A DNA stretch of 5,956 bases from Thioalkalivibrio sp. (GTDB taxonomy: Bacteria > Pseudomonadota > Gammaproteobacteria > SpSt-1174), in assembly GCA_011046015.1 (NCBI GenBank), contig DSBO01000220.1:1-5956 (forward strand), written 5' to 3'. The position numbers were made by a program, and so were the translations under genes. Positions 1 to 5,523 of this stretch are shown one piece after another. Position 1 is the stretch's first letter. Each line of letters opens with the position of its first letter. The notes beneath the pieces are model-generated. The model ran no database searches. It was given only the letters and a program-made list of their open reading frames with translations, and had not been told where the DNA came from.

Positions 1-921
1 GCCCTGGCCTGCATCAACATCGTGGTGGGCGCGAACGCCGGCGGCGCCTTCAGCCCCTTCGGCGACATCACCACCCTGATGGTCTGGCAGCGCGGCATCC
101 TGCCCTTCCCCGAGTTCTTCAACCTGTTCGTGCCGGCACTGGTGAACTGGCTGGTGCCGGCGTTCATCATGGCCTTTGCCGTGGAGAAGGGCCGGCCCGC
201 GCCGCTCGCCGAGGCGGTACGCGTAAAGAAGGGCGGCTTCGTCACGATCTTCCTCTTCATCGCCACCATCGCCACCGCGGTCACTTTCCACAACAAGCTG
301 CACCTGCCGCCGATGCTCGGCATGATGATGGGCCTGGGTGTGCTCAAGGTGTACGGCTACTTCCTCCGTCGCCACGAACTCCACAGCAGCTGGAACGCCG
401 ATACCCTGACCGGCCCCGACGAGGTCAGCTTCGAGGGTTCCAGCAGTGAGCTGTCGCGCGAATACAAGCCGCGGCAGAAGCCCTTCGACATCTTCATCTC
501 CATGAAGCGCGCGGAGTGGGACACCCTGATGTTCTTCTATGGCGTCATCCTCTGCGTGGGCGGCCTCAGCACCCTGGGCTACCTGGCGGTGGTCTCGGAA
601 TGGATGTACCACGGACTGGGCGCGACCAACGCCAACGTGCTGGTCGGCATTCTCTCCGCCGTGGTGGACAACATCCCGGTGATGTTCGCCGTGCTCAGCA
701 TGACGCCGGACATGAGCGACGGGCAGTGGCTGCTGGTGACGCTCACCGCCGGGGTCGGCGGCTCGCTGCTGTCAGTGGGTTCCGCCGCCGGGGTGGCGCT
801 GATGGGGCAGGCGCGCGGCGTCTACACCTTCTTCGCCCATCTCAAGTGGACCTGGGCCATTGCGCTGGGCTACGCGGCCAGCATCTGGGTACACTTCCTG
901 GTCAATGCCGACTTGATGTAG
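1..921 (+). CDS. nhaD: Na+/H+ antiporter, NhaD family (C-terminal part, 5' end outside window)
   Basis: This is the last 306 residues of an inner-membrane sodium/proton antiporter of the NhaD type (ion transporter superfamily). It would export Na+ (or Li+) in exchange for protons and so support salt and pH homeostasis. The frame is open from base 1 and ends at TAG (919-921); the true start lies upstream, and full-length family members run to roughly 400-500 residues. Visible family signatures are NAGGAFSPFGDITTLMVW at about residues 12-29, with its conserved Asp, then VVDNIP near 221-226 and the Gly/Ser-rich GGSLLSVGSAAG near 253-264. The last two are typical of the second substrate-binding half. 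Several hydrophobic segments alternate with a polar loop around residues 125-165. The gene converges on trmB, with a strong hairpin between them. The family call is confident; ion specificity is inferred from the family. Confidence 0.92.
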   Translation, partial: ALACINIVVGANAGGAFSPFGDITTLMVWQRGILPFPEFFNLFVPALVNWLVPAFIMAFAVEKGRPAPLAEAVRVKKGGFVTIFLFIATIATAVTFHNKLHLPPMLGMMMGLGVLKVYGYFLRRHELHSSWNADTLTGPDEVSFEGSSSELSREYKPRQKPFDIFISMKRAEWDTLMFFYGVILCVGGLSTLGYLAVVSEWMYHGLGATNANVLVGILSAVVDNIPVMFAVLSMTPDMSDGQWLLVTLTAGVGGSLLSVGSAAGVALMGQARGVYTFFAHLKWTWAIALGYAASIWVHFLVNADLM

Positions 922-948
922 GGCCCCCCTGATGTGACCGACCGTGCC

Positions 949-1001
949 CCCGGCCGACACGACAACGCCCGCATCACGCGGGCGTTGTCGTGTCGGCCGG
1001 G
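949..1001. terminator. Long perfect hairpin between convergent nhaD and trmB, probable bidirectional terminator
   Basis: The arms 949-972 and 978-1001 are exact reverse complements over 24 bp, with a 5-nt loop (ATCAC, 973-977). The hairpin begins 27 nt after the nhaD stop and ends 9 nt from the trmB stop, where a shared terminator for two convergent genes would sit. Neither side carries a T-tract, so it is not a textbook intrinsic terminator. It may work through stem strength alone, protect the 3' ends of both mRNAs, or act together with Rho. The structure is seen directly; the function is inferred from position. Confidence 0.75.
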
Positions 1002-1010
1002 CGGTGGTCG

Positions 1011-1700
1011 TCAGCGCCGTCGGTAGAGCAGGTCCCAGACGCCGTGGCCCAGGCGCTGGCCGCGTTGCTCGAACTTGGTGACCGGGCGGTAGTCCGGACG
1101 CTCGCTGAACTGGCCCGGACCCCTGGTGTTCTCGAAGTCGGGGCTGGCCTCCATCACCTCGCGCATGTGTTCGGCGTAGTTCTCCCAGTCGGTGGCCATG
1201 TGGAAGATGCCGCCTGGTTTGAGCTTTTTTGCCACCAGTTCGACGAACTTCGGCTGCACGATACGCCGCTTGTGGTGCCGTTTCTTCGGCCAGGGGTCGG
1301 CGAAGAACAGCAGCAGGCGGTCGAGGCTCGCATCCGGCACGTGGAGCTTGAGCACCTCGACGGCGTCCTCGCAGATCACGCGGACGTTCTCGAGCCCGCC
1401 CTTCTCCACCAGCTGCAGCAGGTGGCCGACGCCCGGTCGGTGGACTTCTATCCCGATGAAGAGCTGCGCCGGGTCGGCCGCCGCCATCTGCGCCAGCGAG
1501 GCGCCGTTGCCGAAGCCGATCTCCAGCGTCACCGGACGCTCGCCGGCCAGCAGGGCCTTCAGGTCACCGGACTGCGCCGGCAGCTCCAGGCCGAAGCGCG
1601 GCCACAGGCTGTCCAGCGCGCGCTGCTGGCCGGGCGTGAGCCGGCCTTCGCGACGCACGAAGCTGCGGATGAGGCGTCTTCCCGGGGTCTCGTCGGTCAC
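1011..1700 (-). CDS. trmB: tRNA (guanine-N7-)-methyltransferase TrmB
   Basis: This 229-residue protein is a SAM-dependent methyltransferase that makes 7-methylguanosine in the variable loop (position 46) of tRNAs in the cytoplasm. The Rossmann-fold SAM-binding motif is EIGFGNG at residues 60-66, followed by an acidic strand end in GIEVHRPG (83-90). The family hallmark FFADPWPKKRHHKRR is at 132-146, and the C-terminal signature is TDW (170-172) then RPVTKFE (205-211) and RG. Length is normal for the family. The start is GTG at 1700, giving MTDETPGRR; no ATG gives a better start. The gene begins 20 nt after the thiG stop and has no obvious Shine-Dalgarno, so translation may be coupled to thiG. 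It is the last gene of the thiS-thiG-trmB unit, and the 949-1001 hairpin follows its stop. Confidence 0.96.
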   Translation of the reverse strand: MTDETPGRRLIRSFVRREGRLTPGQQRALDSLWPRFGLELPAQSGDLKALLAGERPVTLEIGFGNGASLAQMAAADPAQLFIGIEVHRPGVGHLLQLVEKGGLENVRVICEDAVEVLKLHVPDASLDRLLLFFADPWPKKRHHKRRIVQPKFVELVAKKLKPGGIFHMATDWENYAEHMREVMEASPDFENTRGPGQFSERPDYRPVTKFEQRGQRLGHGVWDLLYRRR

Positions 1701-1720
1701 CGCGCGGCTCGGCAGGTGGC

Positions 1721-2530
1721 TCAGAAGAAGGTGCCGTCGATGGGCGAGGAGGCCGAGGCATAGCGCTTGCGCGGCATGCGCCCGGCGAGGAAGGCCTCGC
1801 GGCCGGCCTCGATGCCCTTCTTCATGGCCGAGGCCATGAGCACCGGGTTCTGCGCGGCGGCGATGGCCGTGTTCATGAGCACGCCGTCGCAGCCCATCTC
1901 CATGGCAATGGCCGCGTCCGAGGCGGTGCCCACGCCGGCGTCCACCAGGATCGGCACCGAGGCATTGGCGACGATCTCAAGCACGTTGTAGCGGTTCTGG
2001 ATGCCGAGCCCCGAGCCGATGGGGCCGGCCAGCGGCATCACCGCCACGCAGCCGATCTGCTCGAGTTCCCTGGCCATGATCGGGTCGTCGTTGGTGTAGA
2101 CCATGATCCTGAAGCCATCTTTTACCAGCTGCTCGGCCGCCTTCAGGGTCTCGGTGATGTGCGGGTAGAGGGTCTTCTCGTCCCCCAGCACCTCGAGCTT
2201 CACCAGGTCGTGGCCGTCGAGCAGCTCGCGGGCGAGCTGGCAGGTGCGCACCGCGTCCTTGGCCGAGTAGCAGCCGGCGGTGTTCGGCAGGTAGGTGTAC
2301 CGGTCCGGCGGCAGCACGTCGAGCAGGTTGGGCTCGTCCGGGTTCTGGCCGATGTTGGTGCGGCGGATCGCCACCGTGATGATCTCGGCCCCCGAGGCCT
2401 CGATGGCGCGCTTCGTTTCGTCGAGGTCCCGGTACTTGCCGGTTCCGACCAGCAGGCGGGAGGTATACGCGGTGCCGGCGATCAGCAGCGGATCGTCGGG
2501 GATGAGGGTCTGGTTGGGGGCGCTGGACAT
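1721..2530 (-). CDS. thiG: Thiazole synthase ThiG
   Basis: This 269-residue cytoplasmic TIM-barrel enzyme builds the thiazole phosphate moiety of thiamine from 1-deoxy-D-xylulose 5-phosphate, dehydroglycine/iminoglycine and sulfur carried on the ThiS thiocarboxylate. Visible signatures are LVGTGKY (27-33), LPNTAGC (81-87), and VKLEVLGD (110-117), which holds the Schiff-base lysine (K111 here). Also present are GPIGSGLG (169-176) and VDAGVGTASDAA (196-207), which form the phosphate-binding loops, then NTAIA (220-224). Length is normal for the family. The ATG at 2530 has an AAGG Shine-Dalgarno 7 nt upstream on the minus strand. thiS lies 28 nt upstream and trmB 20 nt downstream, consistent with one transcript. 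The ThiS partner next door supports the assignment. No defect is visible. Confidence 0.98.
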   Translation of the reverse strand: MSSAPNQTLIPDDPLLIAGTAYTSRLLVGTGKYRDLDETKRAIEASGAEIITVAIRRTNIGQNPDEPNLLDVLPPDRYTYLPNTAGCYSAKDAVRTCQLARELLDGHDLVKLEVLGDEKTLYPHITETLKAAEQLVKDGFRIMVYTNDDPIMARELEQIGCVAVMPLAGPIGSGLGIQNRYNVLEIVANASVPILVDAGVGTASDAAIAMEMGCDGVLMNTAIAAAQNPVLMASAMKKGIEAGREAFLAGRMPRKRYASASSPIDGTFF

Positions 2531-2558
2531 GGGGTTACCTTACAGGTTGGGGCGCGGC

Positions 2559-2759
2559 TCAGCCGCCGCCGATGGCATGCACGATCTCGACCCGGTCGCC
2601 GGCGCGCAGTTGGTGCTCGGCAAACCGGCTGCGCGGCAGGATCTCCTCGTTCACCTCCACGGCCAGGCGCTTGCCGGTGAGCTCGAGGAGCTCGATCAGC
2701 CCGGCCGCGGTGAGTGCGTCCGGTACGTTGCGGGGTTCGCCGTTGAGAAGAATCTGCAT
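2559..2759 (-). CDS. thiS: Sulfur carrier protein ThiS
   Basis: This 66-residue beta-grasp (ubiquitin-like) protein is adenylated and thiocarboxylated at its C-terminal glycine and donates sulfur to ThiG for thiazole formation. Its sequence opens MQILLNGEPR, has the conserved VEVNEEILPRSRF segment near 34-46, then GDRVEIVHAIGGG at the C-terminus (54-66). The ending in consecutive glycines is the functional tail. Length is typical. The ATG at 2759 matches the normal family start. The upstream sequence shows only a poor Shine-Dalgarno, and both thiS and thiG start in the context CCCCATG. It is the first gene of the leftward operon. The leader between it and the divergent metal operon shows no recognisable thiamine-pyrophosphate riboswitch, so thiamine control of this unit is not evident. 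Confidence 0.96.
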   Translation of the reverse strand: MQILLNGEPRNVPDALTAAGLIELLELTGKRLAVEVNEEILPRSRFAEHQLRAGDRVEIVHAIGGG

Positions 2760-2790
2760 GGGGTTCGGGTCGTGCTGCCATGACTGGATG

Positions 2791-2827
2791 ATGGATGCCG
2801 CATTTTACACGAAAATGCGGCATCCAT
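2791..2827. promoter_or_regulatory. Perfect 16-bp inverted repeat in the divergent thiS / metal-operon region (candidate operator)
   Basis: The arms ATGGATGCCGCATTTT (2791-2806) and AAAATGCGGCATCCAT (2812-2827) are exact reverse complements separated by 5 nt (ACACG). Each arm contains a nine-base odd palindrome of the form ATGC-S-GCAT, so the site has nested dyad symmetry. The half-site GCCGCATT recurs at 2841-2848. The repeat sits 32 nt upstream of the thiS start and about 55 nt upstream of the small His-rich gene. It could be an operator for a dimeric regulator; Zur is the obvious candidate given the zinc genes, but the sequence is not the familiar AT-rich TGTTATA-type Zur box. It could instead fold as an RNA hairpin in the thiS leader. 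The symmetry is seen; the function is inferred. Confidence 0.55.
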
Positions 2828-2857
2828 TGCGCACAGACCCGCCGCATTGGGTATGAT
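2827..2857 (+). promoter_or_regulatory. Possible sigma-70-type promoter for the metal-uptake operon
   Basis: TATGAT at 2852-2857 is a good -10 match. The nearest -35-like element, TTGCGC at 2827-2832, is 19 bp upstream, which is longer than ideal. Transcription would begin near 2864, leaving a leader of about 19 nt before the GTG at 2883. The -35 abuts the right arm of the inverted repeat, and a GCAT...ATGC pair (2844-2847, 2856-2859) brackets the -10 region, as expected if a regulator binds here. Weak evidence on sequence alone. Confidence 0.3.
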
Positions 2858-2870
2858 GCCCGTCTTGCCC

Positions 2871-2876
2871 GGAGAG
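2871..2876 (+). promoter_or_regulatory. Ribosome binding site that fixes the GTG start of the small His-rich gene
   Basis: GGAGAG lies 6 nt before the GTG at 2883. This favours that start over the in-frame upstream TTG at 2847 and ATGs at 2853 and 2856, which lie in or beside the presumed -10 element and would put extra residues ahead of the signal sequence. Confidence 0.7.
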
Positions 2877-2882
2877 ACTCCC

Positions 2883-3167
2883 GTGTTCGCACGCCGCATC
2901 CGTCACTGGCGCTGGCCACTGCTCGTCCTGCTGCTGTTCGTCAGTGTGCAGGCGGGCCTGTTCGCGCACGCGCTGGACGCCGATGCCCACGACCACGGCG
3001 AGTCCTGTGACGTCAGCCTGCTCGCCCACTTCGGCGGCGCGCCGACGACCCCGTCGTTCAGCCTTGCCCTCGCGAAGAACCGCTTCGAGGCGCCGGTCGT
3101 TTCCCTCACCGGTACGCCGACCACCCCGTTCCATCACCCCTACGCGCCACGCGCTCCCCCGGTCTGA
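2883..3167 (+). CDS. Small exported His-rich protein, candidate periplasmic zinc-binding accessory of the Znu-type system
   Basis: This is a 94-residue protein starting at GTG 2883. The N-terminus is basic (MFARRIRHWRW) and is followed by a hydrophobic stretch at about 12-28, so it should be exported or anchored by a signal sequence. Just after that comes a metal-ligand-rich stretch: H29, D32, D34, H36, D37, H38, E40, C42 and H49. A further His pair, H84-H85, lies near the end; the remainder is Pro/Thr-rich and without a recognisable fold. Small proteins of this kind with an H-D-H...C-x-x-C-like motif occur next to zinc importer genes and have been annotated as zinc chaperones of the ABC uptake system. 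That is recollection of family annotation, not proof. Here the second Cys position reads Ser (CDVS). The gene heads a + strand cluster with the outer-membrane barrel, znuA and permease. It is a plausible but unproven periplasmic metal carrier. Confidence 0.7.
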   Translation: MFARRIRHWRWPLLVLLLFVSVQAGLFAHALDADAHDHGESCDVSLLAHFGGAPTTPSFSLALAKNRFEAPVVSLTGTPTTPFHHPYAPRAPPV

Positions 3168-3258
3168 TCCCCGGTTAGGCACTGCTTGATGCGCACCGCG
3201 GCCGTGGCCGGCGGTGTGCTGCACCGTGGATTTTCGAATTATTTTCTGGGGGTTAAGC
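3168..3258 (+). other. 91-bp spacer between the small His-rich gene and the outer-membrane barrel gene
   Basis: This short non-coding gap starts GC-rich, with several overlapping short dyads such as CGGTG/CACCG at 3212-3216 and 3222-3226. It ends in an AT-rich stretch (3231-3246) just before the barrel gene's ribosome binding site. It could hold a second promoter or an mRNA-processing or attenuation element. No convincing promoter or operator could be picked out. Confidence 0.35.
3248..3252 (+). promoter_or_regulatory. Ribosome binding site that fixes the ATG start of the barrel gene
   Basis: A GGGGG run ends 6 nt before the ATG at 3259. This start places a clean signal peptide at the N-terminus. 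The longer in-frame version beginning at 3214 would bury it behind 15 extra residues and has no comparable site. Confidence 0.6.
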
Positions 3259-4611
3259 ATGAAACCTGTCCTGTTTGCCGCCGCCTGCGTGGGCGGCGTG
3301 ATGATGAACCTGCCTGCTGCCCTGGCGGCGGAAACCGATACGGCTGCGCTCGAGGCCGAACTCGAGGCCCTGAAGGCCGATCACGAGGCGCGCCTGGGCG
3401 TGCTGGAGGCCCGCGACACGCTGCCGGCCATGGGCGCTGCGAGCCGGTCACCCGGCAGCAACGTCTTCAACCCGGCGATCTCGGCCATCGTCATGGGGTC
3501 GTACCTCTCCTACGACGACGCCCCCGAGCGCGAGCTGGCCGGCTTCCAGCTCGGCGGCGAGACCGACTACGCGCCCGAAGGCCTGAGCCTGGGCGAGAGC
3601 GAAATCATCTTCTCGGCCAATGTCGACCAGCGCTTCTATGGCCAGCTCACCGTGGGACTGCATGACGGGGAGGAGGGGACCGAGGTGGGTATCGAGGAGG
3701 CCTTCTTCGACACCCTCGGTCTGCCGGGCGGCACCGGGCTGCGCTTCGGCCGCTTCTACTCTGGCATCGGCTACCTCAACCAGCATCACCCGCACGCCTG
3801 GAATTTTCATGATGCGCCCCTGCCCTATATCGCCTTTCTCGGCGGGCAGTTCGGCGACGACGGCATCCGCGCGACCTGGGTGGCACCCACCGACCTGTTC
3901 CTGGAGCTGGGCACCGAGGTCTACCAGGGCGGCAGTTTTCCCGGTGGCGCCGATCCCGACTTCGGCGACGTGACCACGGCCTTCGTCCGCATCGGCGGCG
4001 ACGTCGGGATGAGCCATGCCTGGCGAGCGGGCCTGTCGGCGCTCTGGGCCACGCCGGCCGGGCGCGAAGGCGGCGGCCACCACCATGGCGAGGCGGTGGG
4101 GCCGGACGTCGAGTTCACCGGCGACTCCGACCTGCTGATCGCCGATTTCGTCTGGAAGTGGGCACCCAACGGCGACTACCGCCGGCGCAGCTTCACCGTG
4201 CAGGGGGAGTATTTTTATCGCGATGAGCAGGGCGAGGTGGCGTTCGCCGAGGACGGGGAGAGCGCCGAACTCGCCTACGACGGCACCCAGCGCGGCTGGT
4301 ACGTCGAGGGCGTGTATGGCTTCAACCCGCGCTGGCGCGCCGGCCTGCGCTACGAGCGCCTGTCGACCTCCAACACCCTGGCCGTGGACAGCATCACGGC
4401 GGGCCTGACGCCCGACGAGGTGCTGGACGAGTCGGGCCTCCTGGACGGCAACGACCCCAGCCGCTGGGGCGCGATGGTGGACTACTCGCCCAGCGAGTTC
4501 AGCCGCATCCGCCTGCAGTACAACCGTGACGAGTCCGGCCATGAGCCCAACAACGTCTGGCTCGTGCAGTACATCATGAGTCTCGGCGCACATGGCGCGC
4601 ACGCGTTCTAG
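3259..4611 (+). CDS. Outer-membrane beta-barrel protein of a zinc-uptake locus (porin-like)
   Basis: This 450-residue protein has a signal peptide at 1-23 (cleavage near ALA|AE). A short charged helix at about 28-52, with heptad-like Ala/Leu/Glu spacing, looks like the N-terminal coiled coil of some trimeric porins. After that come many alternating amphipathic strands rich in Tyr, Trp, Phe, Gly and Asp, ending in a C-terminal Phe, as expected for an outer-membrane barrel. No TonB box or plug domain is evident and the length is too small for a standard TonB-dependent receptor, so a passive or substrate-selective porin is more likely. Possible metal-handling sites are H176, H177, H179 and H184 (QHHPHAWNFHD), H274-H276 (GGGHHHGE) and H445/H448 in the tail SLGAHGAHAF. 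znuA starts 12 nt downstream, implying one transcript. A role in letting zinc cross the outer membrane is inferred from context and His content. Confidence 0.78.
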   Translation: MKPVLFAAACVGGVMMNLPAALAAETDTAALEAELEALKADHEARLGVLEARDTLPAMGAASRSPGSNVFNPAISAIVMGSYLSYDDAPERELAGFQLGGETDYAPEGLSLGESEIIFSANVDQRFYGQLTVGLHDGEEGTEVGIEEAFFDTLGLPGGTGLRFGRFYSGIGYLNQHHPHAWNFHDAPLPYIAFLGGQFGDDGIRATWVAPTDLFLELGTEVYQGGSFPGGADPDFGDVTTAFVRIGGDVGMSHAWRAGLSALWATPAGREGGGHHHGEAVGPDVEFTGDSDLLIADFVWKWAPNGDYRRRSFTVQGEYFYRDEQGEVAFAEDGESAELAYDGTQRGWYVEGVYGFNPRWRAGLRYERLSTSNTLAVDSITAGLTPDEVLDESGLLDGNDPSRWGAMVDYSPSEFSRIRLQYNRDESGHEPNNVWLVQYIMSLGAHGAHAF

Positions 4612-4623
4612 AGGAGACGAGCG

Positions 4624-5523
4624 ATGAAATACCTCATGCCATGGGCGCTGGTCTGCGCCCTGGCGATCCTGACCCCGGCCGCATGGGCCGGGGTGCGGGT
4701 CTTCGCCTGCGAGCCCGAGTGGGCGGCGCTCGCTACCGAACTGGGCGGTGAGCGGCTGACGGTTACCAGTGCCACCCATGCCGGCCAGGACGTGCACTAC
4801 ATCCAGGCCCGGCCAAGCCTCATCAGCCAGCTGCGCCGGGCGGATCTCATGGTCTGCAGCGGTGCCGGCCTGGAGGAGGGCTGGCTGCCGGTGCTGCTGC
4901 GTCGGGCCAACAACCCGGCCGTGCAGCCGGGGTCCCCCGGGCATCTGCTGGCCGCCACGGTGGTCCCCATGCGCGGCGTGCCGGGCGACGTGGACCGCGC
5001 CCAAGGCCACCTGCACGCGGACGGCAACCCGCACCTGCAGGTCGACCCGCACAACATCGGGCGTGTCGCCCGGGCACTCACCGCCCGTCTCGCCGAACTG
5101 GATCCCGCCCATGCCGCGCACTACCGTGAGCGGCTGGCCGCGTTCGAGGCGCGCTGGGCGGCGGCCATCGACGACTGGGAGAGACGGGCCGAACGCCTGC
5201 AAGGGCTGCGCGTGGTCACGCATCACGAGGACTGGCTGTATCTGGCCAGCTGGCTGGGGCTCGAGGTCGTCGGCAAGCTCGAGCCCCTGCCGGGCGTACC
5301 GCCCACCAGCGCGCACCTGGCGCGGCTGGAGGCGGAGGTCGCCGAGCGGCCGGTGGCGGCGATCCTGCGCACCGGCTACCAGGATGGCCGCGCCGCCGAC
5401 TGGCTGAGTGGGCGCACGGGCGCGCCGGTGCTGGTGCTGCCGCACACGGTGGGCGGCGAGGTGGTCGACCTGTTCGCCCTGTTCGACACCATCCTCGCAC
5501 GCCTGGAGGCGGTCGCCCCGTGA
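4624..5523 (+). CDS. znuA: ZnuA-like periplasmic metal-binding protein of a zinc ABC importer
   Basis: This 299-residue solute-binding protein of the cluster A-I (ZnuA/TroA) family captures divalent metal, probably zinc, in the periplasm and delivers it to the inner-membrane permease. The signal peptide is residues 1-22 (cleavage after AWA). Expected metal ligands are H58 (QDVHYIQARPS), H137 (GNPHLQVDPHN, matching the family DPHxWLDP element) and H201 (THHEDWLYLA, matching HDAYxYF). The fourth, C-terminal position, Asp in TroA/PsaA-type relatives, appears to be H274 (LPHTVGG). The long His/Asp-rich loop of E. coli ZnuA is reduced to a short GHLHADGNPH stretch (128-137). A long linking helix spans about 145-190. 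An AGGAG ribosome binding site at 4612-4616 overlaps the end of the barrel gene. The stop overlaps the permease GTG by 4 nt, implying translational coupling. Confidence 0.88.
   Translation: MKYLMPWALVCALAILTPAAWAGVRVFACEPEWAALATELGGERLTVTSATHAGQDVHYIQARPSLISQLRRADLMVCSGAGLEEGWLPVLLRRANNPAVQPGSPGHLLAATVVPMRGVPGDVDRAQGHLHADGNPHLQVDPHNIGRVARALTARLAELDPAHAAHYRERLAAFEARWAAAIDDWERRAERLQGLRVVTHHEDWLYLASWLGLEVVGKLEPLPGVPPTSAHLARLEAEVAERPVAAILRTGYQDGRAADWLSGRTGAPVLVLPHTVGGEVVDLFALFDTILARLEAVAP

Noticed and set aside
990..1763. A 257-codon plus-strand open frame opposite trmB.
   Set aside because: It begins inside the terminator hairpin and lies opposite TrmB, whose full set of catalytic motifs is intact; its own product shows no family signature.
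2159..2783. Plus-strand open frames opposite thiG and thiS.
   Set aside because: They run antisense to two complete, motif-bearing thiamine genes and have no plausible ribosome binding site or domain.
2791..2827. The palindrome considered as a canonical Zur box.
   Set aside because: It lacks the AT-rich TGTTATA-type core known from gammaproteobacterial Zur sites. It is kept only as an unassigned candidate operator.
2847..2882. An upstream extension of the small His-rich protein from the TTG at 2847.
   Set aside because: The start would fall inside the presumed promoter region, and the GGAGAG site 6 nt before the GTG at 2883 gives a much better start.
2760..2882. A TPP riboswitch upstream of thiS.
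   Set aside because: Reading the minus strand, I find no CUGAGA-type element or the conserved downstream core, and the leader is short.
3212..3236. A short CGGTG/CACCG hairpin followed by a T-rich stretch, considered as an intrinsic terminator between the small gene and the barrel gene.
   Set aside because: The stem is only 5 bp, the T run is short and offset from the stem, and overlapping alternative pairings exist. It is too weak to call.
3448..5445. A 665-codon open frame on the minus strand, antisense to the barrel gene and znuA.
   Set aside because: Its product is a low-complexity mix rich in Arg, Gly, Ala, Val and Gln with no recognisable domain. It is fully opposite two well-supported genes with signal peptides and family motifs. 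Very GC-rich codon use removes stops from the opposite strand, which explains its length.
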